Of a stretch of 64,000 bases of DNA, positions 51,569 to 61,334 are shown in pieces; position 1 is the stretch's first letter, and each line of letters starts with the position of its first letter. The position numbers and the translations under genes are program-made. The DNA comes from JAPWJZ01 sp966211335 (GTDB taxonomy: Bacteria > Pseudomonadota > Alphaproteobacteria > Micavibrionales > UBA2020), in assembly GCA_966211335.1 (NCBI GenBank), contig CBIHNF010000001.1:1-64000 (forward strand). Reading direction: 5' to 3'. The notes beneath the pieces are model-generated. The model was not told the origin of the DNA and ran no database searches. It saw only the letters and a program-made list of their open reading frames with translations.

Positions 51569-54286
51569 ATGGCCGCCCATAACCTCGTTATCGTTGAATC
51601 GCCCGCCAAGGCCAAGACCATCAACAAGTACCTTGGCCCCGATTACAGCGTCATCGCCAGCTTCGGCCATGTGCGCGACCTGCCCGCCAAAAACGGCTCG
51701 GTCGACCCCGCCAACAACTTCGCCATGCAGTGGGAAATCGGCGAGCGCTCCCATAAGCCGCTCGGCGAAATTCTCTCGCAGGCCAAACGCGTTGACACCG
51801 TCTATCTCGCGACTGACCCGGACAGGGAAGGTGAAGCGATTTCCTGGCACGTGCTGGAATACCTGAAAGAGAAGCATGTCGCCGGCAAAGTCAAAATCCG
51901 CCGCGTGACCTTTAACGAGATCACCAAGACCGCCGTGCAGGACGCCTTCAAGCACGCCCGCGATATCGACAATAACCTTGTCGATGCCTACCTTGCCCGC
52001 CGCGCCCTCGATTACCTTGTGGGCTTTACGCTGTCGCCGGTGCTGTGGCGCAAGTTGCCGGGCTCCCGCTCGGCCGGCCGCGTGCAGTCCGTCGCCCTTC
52101 GCCTGATTTGTGAGCGCGAGGCGGAGATTGAAATTTTCAAGGCCGAAGAATACTGGTCGATCGAGGCGATGCTGAAAACCGGCGAAGGAAAATCCTTCAC
52201 CAGTCGCCTCTCCATGCTCGATGGCAAAAAAATCGAGAAGATGACGATCACCGACAAGGGCGGTGCCGATACCGCCGTTGCGCGCATCAAGGGCGGCAAT
52301 TTCTCGGTCAAGACGATCGAGAAAAAGCAGGTCCGCCGCCACCCCTACCCGCCTTTCATTACCTCGACCCTGCAGCAGGAAGCCTCGCGCAAACTGCGTT
52401 TTTCCGCGACCAAGACCATGCGCACCGCGCAAAAGCTGTACGAGGGTGTGGAGCTGGACGGCGAGATGGTGGGTCTTATCACCTACATGCGTACCGACGG
52501 CGTGACGCTGTCCAACGAAGCCATCACGCAAGCGCGCACGCACATCAAGAACAAGTTCGGCGACAGCTTTTTGCCGGAACAGCCGCGCGCCTACAAATCG
52601 AAGGTCAAGAACGCGCAGGAAGCGCACGAGGCCATTCGCCCGACCGATATTTTCCGCACGCCAGAAGCCGTCTCCGAATATCTGGATGACGATGAAGCGC
52701 GCCTGTATGAGCTGATCTGGAAGCGCACCGTCGCGAGCCAGATGGAATCTGCCGTGCTTGACCAGGTGGCGGTTGATATCGCCAATGGCGACGGCAAAGT
52801 CGTGCTGCATGCCACCGGCTCCATCATCACCTTTGAAGGCTTCCTGAAGCTCTACCGCGAGGAAATGGAAGACGACGAGCGCGACGCATCGGACGAAGAA
52901 CGCCGCCTGCCGCCGCTCAAAGAAGGCGATGCGCTGAAGCTTGAAGAAGTCATCCCCAACCAGCACTTCACCCAGCCGCCGCCGCGCTTTTCGGAAGCGA
53001 GCCTTGTGAAACGCCTGGAAGAACTCGGCATCGGCCGTCCTTCCACCTACGCATCCATCATGCAGGTGCTGCAGGATCGCGACTACGTGAAGCTGGATAA
53101 CCGCCGCTTCATTCCGGAATCACGCGGCCGCATTGTGACCGCCTTCCTGATCAACTTCTTCAAGCGCTATGTCGAATACGGCTTCACCGCCAACCTGGAA
53201 GAGCAGCTGGACAGCATTTCGTCCGGCGACATCCAGTGGCAAACCGTGCTGACGGATTTCTGGGGCGCGTTCTCCGAAGCCATTGGCAAGACGACTGACC
53301 TTAAAATCACCGATGTCATCAACGCGCTGGAAGAAGACTTGGCCGCAGTGCTTTTCCCGGGCGGCGGGCCTGAATCCCGCGTCTGCCCGCTCTGCAAGGA
53401 AGGCAACCTGTCACTCAAACTCGGCAAGTTCGGCGCCTTCGTCGGCTGCTCGCGCTACCCGGATTGCCGCTATACCCGCCCTGTCCTCACCGCCGGCGGC
53501 GATGCCGAAGGCGAAGGCGCACCAGAAGGCTTTGCGCCGAAAATGCTGGGCGACGACCCGAAGACCGGCCTGCCCATCACGCTGCGCCACGGCCCCTATG
53601 GCCACTACGTGCAGTTAGGACCAGGCCCGCAGGCAGAAACCCCGAAGGTCGAGGAAGAAGCGCCCGTCGAGACCGTCGACAAAAACGGCAAGAAGAAAAA
53701 AGTCACCAAAAAGAAAAAGGCCGCCGCGCCGAAGCCGAAACGCTCGCCGGTGCCGAAAAACATGCCGGTGGATACCGTGGACCTTGAGAAGGCGCTTGCC
53801 CTGCTCACGCTGCCGCGCGACATCGGCCCCCACCCCGACACAGGGGAAATGATCACCGCCGGTATCGGCCCCTTCGGGCCCTTCCTGCGCCATAAAGAGA
53901 AAGACAGCGAAAAGTTTAAATACAAATCGATCCCCGCCGACGATCCCGACGGCGTCCTCACCATCGGCCTCAACCGCGCCGTTGACCTGCTCGCGCAGCC
54001 CTCCAAGGGCCGCGGCGGTTTCGGCGTCGTCAAGGAGCTGGGCAACCACCCCGAGGACAGCAAGCCCGTGACCGTCAGCAAAGGCCGCTACGGGCCCTAC
54101 ATTAAGTATGGCACGCTCAACGCGCCGATTCCCAAAAACACCGACCTTGAAACCGTCACCCTTGCGCAGGCCGTCGAATGGCTGGCCGCGAAAAAGGCTG
54201 GCGGCGGCGGTGCAAAATCATCTGGCAGCCCTGCCGGCAAACCCGCCGCTGCTGCCAAGGCAAAATCAAAGAAAGCAAAAGCTTGA
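51569..54286 (+). CDS. topA: DNA topoisomerase I
   Basis: 905 residues. TOPRIM domain VESPAKAKTINKYLG with TDPDREGEAISWH; catalytic Tyr in ITYMRTDG at ~residue 306; RAYKSKVKNAQEAHEAIRPT. One Cys4 zinc module is clear (CPLCKEGN...CSRYPDC, ~residues 605-635), followed by three or more TOPRIM-C-like repeats (GPYGHYVQLG, GPFGPFLRH, GRYGPYIKYG) and a Lys-rich tail; a KKKKVTKKKK linker separates them. Relaxes negative supercoils. Alphaproteobacterial-type C-terminus. Its stop is inside the presumed rnr start. Confidence 0.96.
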   Translation: MAAHNLVIVESPAKAKTINKYLGPDYSVIASFGHVRDLPAKNGSVDPANNFAMQWEIGERSHKPLGEILSQAKRVDTVYLATDPDREGEAISWHVLEYLKEKHVAGKVKIRRVTFNEITKTAVQDAFKHARDIDNNLVDAYLARRALDYLVGFTLSPVLWRKLPGSRSAGRVQSVALRLICEREAEIEIFKAEEYWSIEAMLKTGEGKSFTSRLSMLDGKKIEKMTITDKGGADTAVARIKGGNFSVKTIEKKQVRRHPYPPFITSTLQQEASRKLRFSATKTMRTAQKLYEGVELDGEMVGLITYMRTDGVTLSNEAITQARTHIKNKFGDSFLPEQPRAYKSKVKNAQEAHEAIRPTDIFRTPEAVSEYLDDDEARLYELIWKRTVASQMESAVLDQVAVDIANGDGKVVLHATGSIITFEGFLKLYREEMEDDERDASDEERRLPPLKEGDALKLEEVIPNQHFTQPPPRFSEASLVKRLEELGIGRPSTYASIMQVLQDRDYVKLDNRRFIPESRGRIVTAFLINFFKRYVEYGFTANLEEQLDSISSGDIQWQTVLTDFWGAFSEAIGKTTDLKITDVINALEEDLAAVLFPGGGPESRVCPLCKEGNLSLKLGKFGAFVGCSRYPDCRYTRPVLTAGGDAEGEGAPEGFAPKMLGDDPKTGLPITLRHGPYGHYVQLGPGPQAETPKVEEEAPVETVDKNGKKKKVTKKKKAAAPKPKRSPVPKNMPVDTVDLEKALALLTLPRDIGPHPDTGEMITAGIGPFGPFLRHKEKDSEKFKYKSIPADDPDGVLTIGLNRAVDLLAQPSKGRGGFGVVKELGNHPEDSKPVTVSKGRYGPYIKYGTLNAPIPKNTDLETVTLAQAVEWLAAKKAGGGGAKSSGSPAGKPAAAAKAKSKKAKA

Positions 54287-56709
54287 ACAACGACAATAAT
54301 CCGAACAACAATAACAACGACAATAACGCCAATTCCAAACGACCCGCTGACGGCGGCAAAAAACAGCCGCCGCAGCAAAGACCGAAAAAAGAACATCGCG
54401 GCAAGAACAAGCACCGCAGCGCCAAAAAACACATCCGCGAAAAAGCGCGGGAGATGGAAATAGCGCCGGGCCTGCCCACGATCGAAGAGCTGAAAAACTT
54501 CATCCGCGAAAGCGCAGGCCCCCTCAACAAGCGCGATATCGCCAAAGCCTTCGGCATCAAGGGGCAGGACCGCACGCAGCTGCGCATCCTGCTGCGCGAG
54601 CTTGCTGATTCAGGCAGCGTCGCCAAGAACAAGGGCCATTCCTACCAAGCGCCGGAAGCGATGCCGGAGCGCGCGCTGATCGAGATCATCGGCACCGATC
54701 GCGATGGCGAGCTGATGGCGAAACCCGTGAAATGGGAAGGCCGCGGCCCCGCGCCGACCATCTACATCGTCGAAAAACTGCTGTCGGAATCGAAGCTGGA
54801 AAAAGGCGTACAGGTTCTCGCCCGCATCAAGAAGACCGGCGACAACGAATATGAAGCCCGCATCCTCAAAGCCATGGAGCAGGGCACCGGCCGCATCGTC
54901 GGCACTTACAAAAAGCACAAGGGCGGCGGCCATGTGACGCCGACCAACAAGAAAGACAAGGAAGAATACGTCATTGCGCCGGAAGATTCCAACGACGCGG
55001 AAGACGGCGAAGTGGTGGTCGCGGAAACGCTGGCCTTCTCCCGCCAGAAGAACGCGGCGCGCATCGTGAAACGCCTTGGGGCAAAGGACGATCCGCGCCT
55101 CATCTCCCTTATCGCCATCCACAGCCACGGTATTCCGACCGAATTTTCCGCAGCGGCGATGAAGGAAGCCGAAGTTTTAAAAGAGCCAGACCTTTCCGAC
55201 GGCCGCGTCGATATGCGCGATATTCCGCTCGTCACCATTGACGGCGCCGATGCGCGCGACTTTGACGACGCTGTCTTTGCCGAGCCGGACAAGAACGTCC
55301 CCGGCGGCTGGCACCTGATTGTGGCGATTGCCGATGTGTCCTACTACGTGCGCACACATAACGCGCTCGACAAAGCCGCTTTCGAGCGCGGCAATTCGAC
55401 CTACTTCGCCGACCGCGTGGTGCCGATGCTGCCGGAGCGGTTGTCGAACGACTTGTGCTCCCTGCGCCCGCATGTGAACCGCGCCTGCCTGGCCGTCCAT
55501 CTGACCATCGATGCCAATGCGCGGCTTACCAGTTACAAATTCGTCCGCGGCCTGATGAAATCGGCGGCGCGCCTCACCTATGAAGAGGTCGAGGAAGCGC
55601 ATCTCGGCAAGCCCGGCGAGAAAACCGGCCCCTTGATGGACTCCGTCATCAAGCCGCTCTATGAAGCCTTCGCCAAGCTGAAGCGCGCCCGCGAAATCCG
55701 CGGCGCACTCGAGATCGACCTGCCGGAGCGCAAGGCGATCATCGACGATAAAGGCTTCCTCACCAACATCGTGCCACGCGTGCGCCTTGCCAGCCATATG
55801 CTGGTCGAGGAATTCATGATCTTGGCCAACGTCGCCGCCGCCATGGCGCTCGAGGACAAGAATGCGCCTTGCGTCTACCGCGTCCACGACAAGCCCGCCT
55901 ACGACCGTCTGGAAACAACGCGCGAGTTCCTGAAGGAATTCGGCTATTCCCTGCCGAAGGGCGACGAGCTGAAGCCCGCCAACATCAACCACATTTTAAA
56001 GCTGTCGGCGGATAACGAAGACAAGCTGCTCATCCACACTATTTTGCTGCGCACCCAGAGCCAGGCGATTTACAGCCCGGACAACCTTGGCCACTTCGGC
56101 CTTGCGCTGGAAAAATACGCGCACTTTACATCGCCCATCCGCCGTTATGCGGATCTGCTCGTCCACCGCTCGCTCGTGAAAGCCTATAAACTGGGCCCCG
56201 GCGGCATGGCGGACGATGAAGCGGCTGACCTGCATGCGATTGCGGAACATATCAGCGTGACGGAGCGCCGCTCGATGATGGCGGAGCGCGATGTGATGGA
56301 CCGCTTCACGGCGCAGTACCTGTCGCTCAACATCGGCAAGGACTTCAAGGGGCATATCAGCTCCGTCGCCCGCTTCGGGTTGTTCGTCAACCTTGATGAA
56401 ACCGGCGCCGACGGTATTGTTCCCATGAGCTACCTGCCGCGCGATTTCTATGTGCATGATGAAAAGCATCACGCCCTCGTCGGCCAGCACACTGGCCGCA
56501 CCTTCCGCCTGTCCGACCCCGTTGTCGTGCGCCTTGTGGAGGCCGACGCGCTTCGCGGCAGCACCGTGTTTGAAATCCTTGTCGAAGGCGGCATCGATGA
56601 AGACCGCGGCCCTCGTCGCAAAGATGTGCGGAGAGACCGCAGAGACGCCAACCGCGGCCCGAAAAAAGCCGGCCCCGGCAAGAAGAACAAGAAGCATCGG
56701 CGGAGATAA
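54283..56709 (+). CDS. rnr: Ribonuclease R
   Basis: 808 residues if begun at the TTG at 54283, which overlaps the topA stop (TTGA); an ATG at 54454 is an alternative that would remove an Asn-rich, Lys-rich leader (NNDNNPNNNNNDNN). After a winged-helix-like part (KRDIAKAFGIKGQDRTQL), the cold-shock and RNB domains follow: IDGADARDFDDAVFAEPD holds the metal Asp residues, and VADVSYYVRTHNALDKAAF and ERGNSTYFADRVVPML are typical. The S1 domain is GHISSVARFGLFVNL; the tail is basic. A 3'-5' exoribonuclease for structured RNA. Confidence 0.93.
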   Translation: MNNDNNPNNNNNDNNANSKRPADGGKKQPPQQRPKKEHRGKNKHRSAKKHIREKAREMEIAPGLPTIEELKNFIRESAGPLNKRDIAKAFGIKGQDRTQLRILLRELADSGSVAKNKGHSYQAPEAMPERALIEIIGTDRDGELMAKPVKWEGRGPAPTIYIVEKLLSESKLEKGVQVLARIKKTGDNEYEARILKAMEQGTGRIVGTYKKHKGGGHVTPTNKKDKEEYVIAPEDSNDAEDGEVVVAETLAFSRQKNAARIVKRLGAKDDPRLISLIAIHSHGIPTEFSAAAMKEAEVLKEPDLSDGRVDMRDIPLVTIDGADARDFDDAVFAEPDKNVPGGWHLIVAIADVSYYVRTHNALDKAAFERGNSTYFADRVVPMLPERLSNDLCSLRPHVNRACLAVHLTIDANARLTSYKFVRGLMKSAARLTYEEVEEAHLGKPGEKTGPLMDSVIKPLYEAFAKLKRAREIRGALEIDLPERKAIIDDKGFLTNIVPRVRLASHMLVEEFMILANVAAAMALEDKNAPCVYRVHDKPAYDRLETTREFLKEFGYSLPKGDELKPANINHILKLSADNEDKLLIHTILLRTQSQAIYSPDNLGHFGLALEKYAHFTSPIRRYADLLVHRSLVKAYKLGPGGMADDEAADLHAIAEHISVTERRSMMAERDVMDRFTAQYLSLNIGKDFKGHISSVARFGLFVNLDETGADGIVPMSYLPRDFYVHDEKHHALVGQHTGRTFRLSDPVVVRLVEADALRGSTVFEILVEGGIDEDRGPRRKDVRRDRRDANRGPKKAGPGKKNKKHRRR

Positions 56710-56712
56710 AGC

Positions 56713-57843
56713 TTACGCGCTTTCAGCAGTCGCGGCAGGCCCGGAGACAGCACCGTGGCCTTCGGCCGCCGTCACGCGGTTGCGGCCGGTCTTCTTCGAC
56801 ATATAAAGCGCGGCGTCCGCCCGTTCGATCATGTCGGAGACGCCTTCGCCGGGCAGATATTCGGCAACGCCCATGGACATCGTGATGCGGCCGAGCACTT
56901 CATTCGTCGTCTTGTTGACGACTTCCTTGCTTTCCACCTGCCGGCGCAGCATTTCCGCGACTTTCAAGCCGCCACCAATCGGCGTTTCCGGCAGCAGGAC
57001 GGAGAATTCCTCCCCGCCGTAGCGCGCGACGATATCACGGCCCTTGACGTTTTCGACCAGCGTGCGCGCAACCAGCTTCAGCACCTGGTCGCCGATCTGG
57101 TGGCCGTAGGCGTCATTGAATTTTTTGAAGAAGTCGATGTCGATCATCATGAGGACAAGCGGCGTTTCATTGGCCGTCGCTTCATCAACGAGGTCGCTGA
57201 TGTGCTTGTCGAAGGCCTTGCGGTTGGCAACGCCGGTCAATCCATCCGTCAGCGCTTCCTTGCGCACGTTGTCGAGGTTCTTCTTCAGCTCCGTCACCTG
57301 CTCTGCCGAATTTTCCAGCTGGCCTTCCAGCTGCTGGTTTTTCTCGACCATTTTCTTGGTGTCGGCCAGAACCATGCTGACAACGTCGCCGAGGTCTTCA
57401 AGGCTTTCTGCGCTCTGGATTTTTTCCTTCACCTCGTCGAGGTTTTCGCCGTATTCAGTCGTCGCCGATTTCACCGTGCCGAGCATGCCGGCGAGTTCCA
57501 CAATCGCCTGCTGCACCTGATCGGAAACTTTGCGCACCGCTTCATCGCGCGCACTGGAGCCGAGGTAGCGTTTGTAAATTTTAAGGCAGGTGTTTTCATC
57601 AAACACGCCGGTGTAATTGTCGACCGCGCGCACAATTTCGGGGTCGCCCTCGAAATAGCGGTACCAGAGTTCATAGAGATGCGGCACGGGCTTGAGGTGC
57701 AGGCCTTCGAGCTTTTCCAGCGCCGAAATCGCGACCTGCTGCGCCCGCTCGATGGATTCGGGCGGGTTGGGCGGTTTTTTCGCGCTTTCTTCGGTTGTGT
57801 CGACGGTCTTCTTGCTCAAGGGCGGGGCTCTCCTGCCTTCCAT
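56713..57843 (-). CDS. Cytosolic GGDEF-domain diguanylate cyclase
   Basis: 376 residues; a TTG at 57816 preceded by AGGAGA is an alternative start. Residues ~35-125 are a helical domain with VPHLYELWYRYFEGDPE, known from other alphaproteobacterial cyclases. A coiled coil (~140-195) leads to the GGDEF domain (ALTDGLTGVANRKAFDKH, MIDIDFFKKFNDAYGH) with RYGGEEF at the active site: canonical. No RxxD inhibition site precedes it (KGRD stands there). No membrane segment. Makes c-di-GMP. Confidence 0.9.
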   Translation of the reverse strand: MEGRRAPPLSKKTVDTTEESAKKPPNPPESIERAQQVAISALEKLEGLHLKPVPHLYELWYRYFEGDPEIVRAVDNYTGVFDENTCLKIYKRYLGSSARDEAVRKVSDQVQQAIVELAGMLGTVKSATTEYGENLDEVKEKIQSAESLEDLGDVVSMVLADTKKMVEKNQQLEGQLENSAEQVTELKKNLDNVRKEALTDGLTGVANRKAFDKHISDLVDEATANETPLVLMMIDIDFFKKFNDAYGHQIGDQVLKLVARTLVENVKGRDIVARYGGEEFSVLLPETPIGGGLKVAEMLRRQVESKEVVNKTTNEVLGRITMSMGVAEYLPGEGVSDMIERADAALYMSKKTGRNRVTAAEGHGAVSGPAATAESA

Positions 57844-57891
57844 TTTAGCGCGAAAATAATGAACAAGGTGTTAGAAATTCGGCAAAAGATA

Positions 57892-58473
57892 TTACGAAAA
57901 GGCTGGCATCTGCTGCCGCTTCAGGGCGGGCAGCACCTCCGCCGGAGTCGCGACGAGCTCGAACAGCTGGCGGTGCCAGGGTTTGGAAAAACCCTGCCGC
58001 ACCATATGCTCGACCATTTCGACGAGCGGCTGGTAGAACCCGCCGGTATCAAGGAAGACGACCGGCTTTGTATGCAGGCCGATGTATTTCCATGTCAGCA
58101 CCTCGAAGGCCTCCTCCAGCGTGCCGAAGCCGCCGGGCAGCACGACAAAGCCGTCCGCCTTCTCGACCATCAGCCGCTTGCGGTCGTGCATGGTGTCCAC
58201 AATATGTGTCTCGGTCATCTGCCGGTTGAGCTTTTCCCGGTCGATCTGGAAGTCGGGGATAATGCCGATGACCTGCCCGCCCGCATCGAAACAGGCATTG
58301 GCGACTGCGCCCATGGTACCGAGCTCTGCCCCGCCGTAGACGAGGGTGACGCGCGCTGCCGCCAGTATCTCGCCAAAGGCCCGGGCGGCGACATTATGCG
58401 CCTCGTCGATAGTGGTGGCCGTGCCGCAGAACACGGCAACGGAGGTCATTTTATTTTCAGTTTTGCTATCCAT
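57892..58473 (-). CDS. LOG-family protein (cytokinin-riboside-monophosphate phosphoribohydrolase type)
   Basis: 193 residues from the ATG at 58473; an ATG at 58449 right before the conserved VAVFCGTA strand is equally possible. Signatures: LVYGGAELGTMGAVANA, MHDRKRLMVEKADGFVVLPGGFGTLEE (two pieces), the latter the PGGxGTxxE motif, and EVLTWKYIGLHTKPVVFL. Cleaves ribose-5-phosphate from nucleoside monophosphates; in bacteria the physiological substrate is usually AMP or unknown. Confidence 0.88.
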   Translation of the reverse strand: MDSKTENKMTSVAVFCGTATTIDEAHNVAARAFGEILAAARVTLVYGGAELGTMGAVANACFDAGGQVIGIIPDFQIDREKLNRQMTETHIVDTMHDRKRLMVEKADGFVVLPGGFGTLEEAFEVLTWKYIGLHTKPVVFLDTGGFYQPLVEMVEHMVRQGFSKPWHRQLFELVATPAEVLPALKRQQMPAFS

Positions 58474-58625
58474 GGCCGCCAAGGTAGCGAACCACCCCCC
58501 CGCCTGTCCAGCGCCGTTGATTATGGCAACAAATTAAGCCTTGTTTCCTGCCGATTACGCGGCAGAATACGCGGCGGCGCAGCATATGCGTTATCTATAA
58601 TCCGGAACAAACTTTCGAGGGACCT

Positions 58626-59381
58626 ATGAACGACTTACTGGCGCTGATTAAAAAGGTGCTTATCGTGCCGATCCACCCGGCCGGCTATCCTTTTATCGGC
58701 ATTTTCGCTGTCGTCGCCCTGCTGCTGTCCCTCGCAGCCACCTCGCTCGGCTGGATTGGCCTTATCCTCACCTGTTGGTGCATCTACTTTTTCCGCAACC
58801 CGCACCGCGTGACGCCGACCCGCCAGGGCCTGATCGTCAGCCCGGCAGATGGTATCGTCTCCCTCATCCAGCAAGTGCCGCTGCCGCCGGAACTGGAAGA
58901 CTGCAAGGGTACGGCCGAAGCGCCGACGGGCGATGCGCTGTGCGATGTTGCGACGGTGACGCGCGTGTCCGTGTTCCTCAACGTCTTTGACGTTCACGTC
59001 AACCGCGTGGTTGCCGATGGCGAAGTGAAGAAGGTTGTCTATCACCCCGGCAAATTCCTTTCCGCCAACCTTGACAAGGCGAGCCTCGAGAATGAACGCT
59101 CGACCGTGCTGCTGAAAATGGCGGGCTACAATACATCCATCGCCTTCGTGCAGATTGCGGGCCTCGTCGCCCGCCGCATTATCTGCAAAGCCGCTGCAGG
59201 TCAGCAGGTGCGCGCCGGCGATATTTACGGCCTGATCCGCTTTGGCAGCCGCGTTGACATTTACCTGCCGCCGAATGTGGAGCCGATGGTCTGCATCGGC
59301 CAGCGCATGATTGGCGGCGAGACCGTGATTGCCGACATGGAATCCAAGGAAGCCGCCCGCAGCGGCGACGTGCGCGCTTAA
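58626..59381 (+). CDS. psd: Phosphatidylserine decarboxylase proenzyme
   Basis: 251 residues. One or two membrane helices at the N-terminus, then FFRNPHRVTPTRQGLIVSPADG in pieces, VSVFLNVFDVHVNRVVADG, and the self-cleavage region RFGSRVDIYLPPN, where the Ser becomes the pyruvoyl group. The short form typical of alphaproteobacteria. Converts phosphatidylserine to phosphatidylethanolamine. The substrate-producing pssA follows 14 bases later. Confidence 0.95.
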   Translation: MNDLLALIKKVLIVPIHPAGYPFIGIFAVVALLLSLAATSLGWIGLILTCWCIYFFRNPHRVTPTRQGLIVSPADGIVSLIQQVPLPPELEDCKGTAEAPTGDALCDVATVTRVSVFLNVFDVHVNRVVADGEVKKVVYHPGKFLSANLDKASLENERSTVLLKMAGYNTSIAFVQIAGLVARRIICKAAAGQQVRAGDIYGLIRFGSRVDIYLPPNVEPMVCIGQRMIGGETVIADMESKEAARSGDVRA

Positions 59382-59395
59382 AAAGGCCAAACCCC

Positions 59396-60220
59396 ATGGA
59401 AAACAAGCCGCGCCCCAAGAAGCTGCCGTTCCACAAGATGATCCCCAACATGATCACGCTGACGGCCATGGCGTCGGGCATGACCGCGATCAAATTCGCC
59501 ATCACCGGCAAGATCGAGGCGAAATGGGAGCTGGCGGTCATCGCCATCGTCGTTGCGGCCTTCATGGATGCTTTTGACGGCGCGGCCGCGCGCCTCCTGA
59601 AGGCGCAGAGCAAACTGGGCGCGGAGCTGGACAGTTTCTCCGACTTCATCTGCTTTGGCGTTGCGCCAGCTTTGGTGATTTACCTCTGGCACCTCAATGA
59701 ACTCGGCAAATGGGGCTGGCCGGTCGCGCTGATTTTCGCAATGGCCGTCGCGCTGCGCCTTGCCAAATTCAACATCGCTTCCGATGAAAAAGACCCGAAC
59801 GATCCGCTGACGAAATATTTTCAGGGCGTCCCCTCGCCGGCGGGTGCGGGCCTTGCGATACTGCCGATGATCATTTCATTCCAGGTCGACGGGTCTGACG
59901 TGTTCGAGCAGCAGCTGCAGGCGATTATCCTGAACCCGACCGTACTGGCCGGCTGGATGCTGCTGGTCGCCTATATGATGGTCGGCAACTTCCCGACGTT
60001 TTCGACCAAGCAGATGCGCGTGCCGTATAAAATGAAGGTGCCCGCGCTGGCGATATTCAGCATCGTGATCGTGGGGCTGATCAACGCGCCGTGGCCGACG
60101 CTGACGGTGCTGGCGCTGATCTACCTTGTGCTGCTGCCCTTCGGCATGATGCACTATGCGCGCAAAAAGAAATCGCTGGCGCAGGGCCACAACGACCCTG
60201 ACGACAGCGACGACGAATAA
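59396..60220 (+). CDS. pssA: CDP-diacylglycerol-serine O-phosphatidyltransferase
   Basis: 274 residues. CDP-alcohol phosphotransferase motif DGAAARLLKAQSKLGAELDS in full order D-G-x2-A-R-x8-G-x3-D (with FSD following). About seven membrane helices. The opening KLPFHKMIPNMITLTAM is typical of the PssA class found with psd in alphaproteobacteria. Makes phosphatidylserine for Psd; the two form an operon. The tail is acidic (HNDPDDSDDE). Confidence 0.95.
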   Translation: MENKPRPKKLPFHKMIPNMITLTAMASGMTAIKFAITGKIEAKWELAVIAIVVAAFMDAFDGAAARLLKAQSKLGAELDSFSDFICFGVAPALVIYLWHLNELGKWGWPVALIFAMAVALRLAKFNIASDEKDPNDPLTKYFQGVPSPAGAGLAILPMIISFQVDGSDVFEQQLQAIILNPTVLAGWMLLVAYMMVGNFPTFSTKQMRVPYKMKVPALAIFSIVIVGLINAPWPTLTVLALIYLVLLPFGMMHYARKKKSLAQGHNDPDDSDDE

Positions 60221-60229
60221 TTTTAGAAA

Positions 60230-61168
60230 TCAGCTGTTGGAATCTTCGCTGGACTTGCCGCTGCTGTATTTCGGCGTCGGCGGTTTCGGTGCCATGAAGG
60301 CGGGCTTCGGCGCGCTCATCGCCGCGACTTTCGGCTTTGCCTGCTCGGGCGCTTTCGGCGCCTCCGCCTTTTGCTCATCCGCTTTCGGCTTGTCTTCCGT
60401 TGTAGTGGTGGTCGTTGCCGCCGATTTGGGCTTTTCAGGTTTCGCCATCAGGGGCGCCAGTTTCTTCTCGACTTCCGCGCCGCCGTTGGAGGCGAGCTTT
60501 TCCTTGATGCCCTCGTCGACTGCCTTGAAGCCGTCCTTATAACGGTCCATATCGTTGAGCGTGCCGGAGATGATGGCGTTGGTCGCGGGGTTCTGCTTTT
60601 CGGCCTGAACCGCGTCATAATCGTTCTTGAGGCTGCCGAAGCCCGCGGCCGCGAGGTTCTGCGGGTTGCGCTTGAGGTTGGCGGCGAAGCTTGAATATTG
60701 CTTCTTGATCGCGTTCAGCTGGGCGACCCATTCGCCGCCGGTGCTCTCGGAATATTTGGAGCCCTTGTCCTTGCCGACCCAGGCGGCGTCAACGACGCGG
60801 CGGCGGGAGAGAATTTCATCGCGCGAGCGCTTGTGGCCGAGACCGTCGGTCGTCGAGAGCATCTGCGACAAAGTTTGCGAACCTTTTTTGCGGCCGCCCA
60901 TGCTGGCGAGGCTGTCGGCAGTGGTGTGCTGGGAGGCTTCTTCATGCGCCTGCACGGCCGTTGTGATGCCGGAGGTTTTGGCGCCGATCGCTTCGCCGAC
61001 GAAATCCATGCCGCCGCCGGCGGAGCTGCTGACCATGTCCATGAAGCTCGAGAGCGTCGACATGCTGTGCTTGACGCTGACGTCGATGGCCGCGCTGATG
61101 TTCGCCTCGATCTTGGCGGTATCCGCCGGGCGATTTTCCTGTGAGCCGATCTGCGTTTCTGACGACAT
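60230..61168 (-). CDS. Soluble helical protein with long Lys/Ala/Pro-rich tail, unknown
   Basis: 312 residues, AAAGGGAAAA before the ATG. No signal peptide. Residues ~20-110 include Ser/Met/Gly-rich helices (VKHSMSTLSSFMDMVSS), ~110-235 charged helices, then from ~236 a low-complexity region with KPEKPKS, a TTTTTT run and PK(A/P) units. Low complexity and lack of motifs prevent a family assignment. It converges on pssA with nine bases between stops. Confidence 0.55.
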   Translation of the reverse strand: MSSETQIGSQENRPADTAKIEANISAAIDVSVKHSMSTLSSFMDMVSSSAGGGMDFVGEAIGAKTSGITTAVQAHEEASQHTTADSLASMGGRKKGSQTLSQMLSTTDGLGHKRSRDEILSRRRVVDAAWVGKDKGSKYSESTGGEWVAQLNAIKKQYSSFAANLKRNPQNLAAAGFGSLKNDYDAVQAEKQNPATNAIISGTLNDMDRYKDGFKAVDEGIKEKLASNGGAEVEKKLAPLMAKPEKPKSAATTTTTTEDKPKADEQKAEAPKAPEQAKPKVAAMSAPKPAFMAPKPPTPKYSSGKSSEDSNS

Positions 61169-61217
61169 GCCGTTTTCCCTTTAAAGACGGCGGCTTAGAG
61201 CCCTGCCGCGCCTGTTC

Positions 61218-61257
61218 AACCTTTTTAGTGTACCACGATATATATAGTACAAAGGTT
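61218..61257. promoter_or_regulatory. Inverted repeat in front of the gene at 61168
   Basis: AACCTTT (61218-61224) and AAAGGTT (61251-61257) with inner GTAC/GTAC pairing and an AT-rich centre TATATATA. It lies 50 bases upstream of the leftward ATG at 61168; it could be an operator or a hairpin in the leader. Confidence 0.3.
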
Positions 61258-61334
61258 AATTTATGAATAATGGGGGATTTATTTGAGAATGGTTCTTAAA
61301 TAAAAATGGCGCAGCGATGAGGTGCGAGTCGTTC

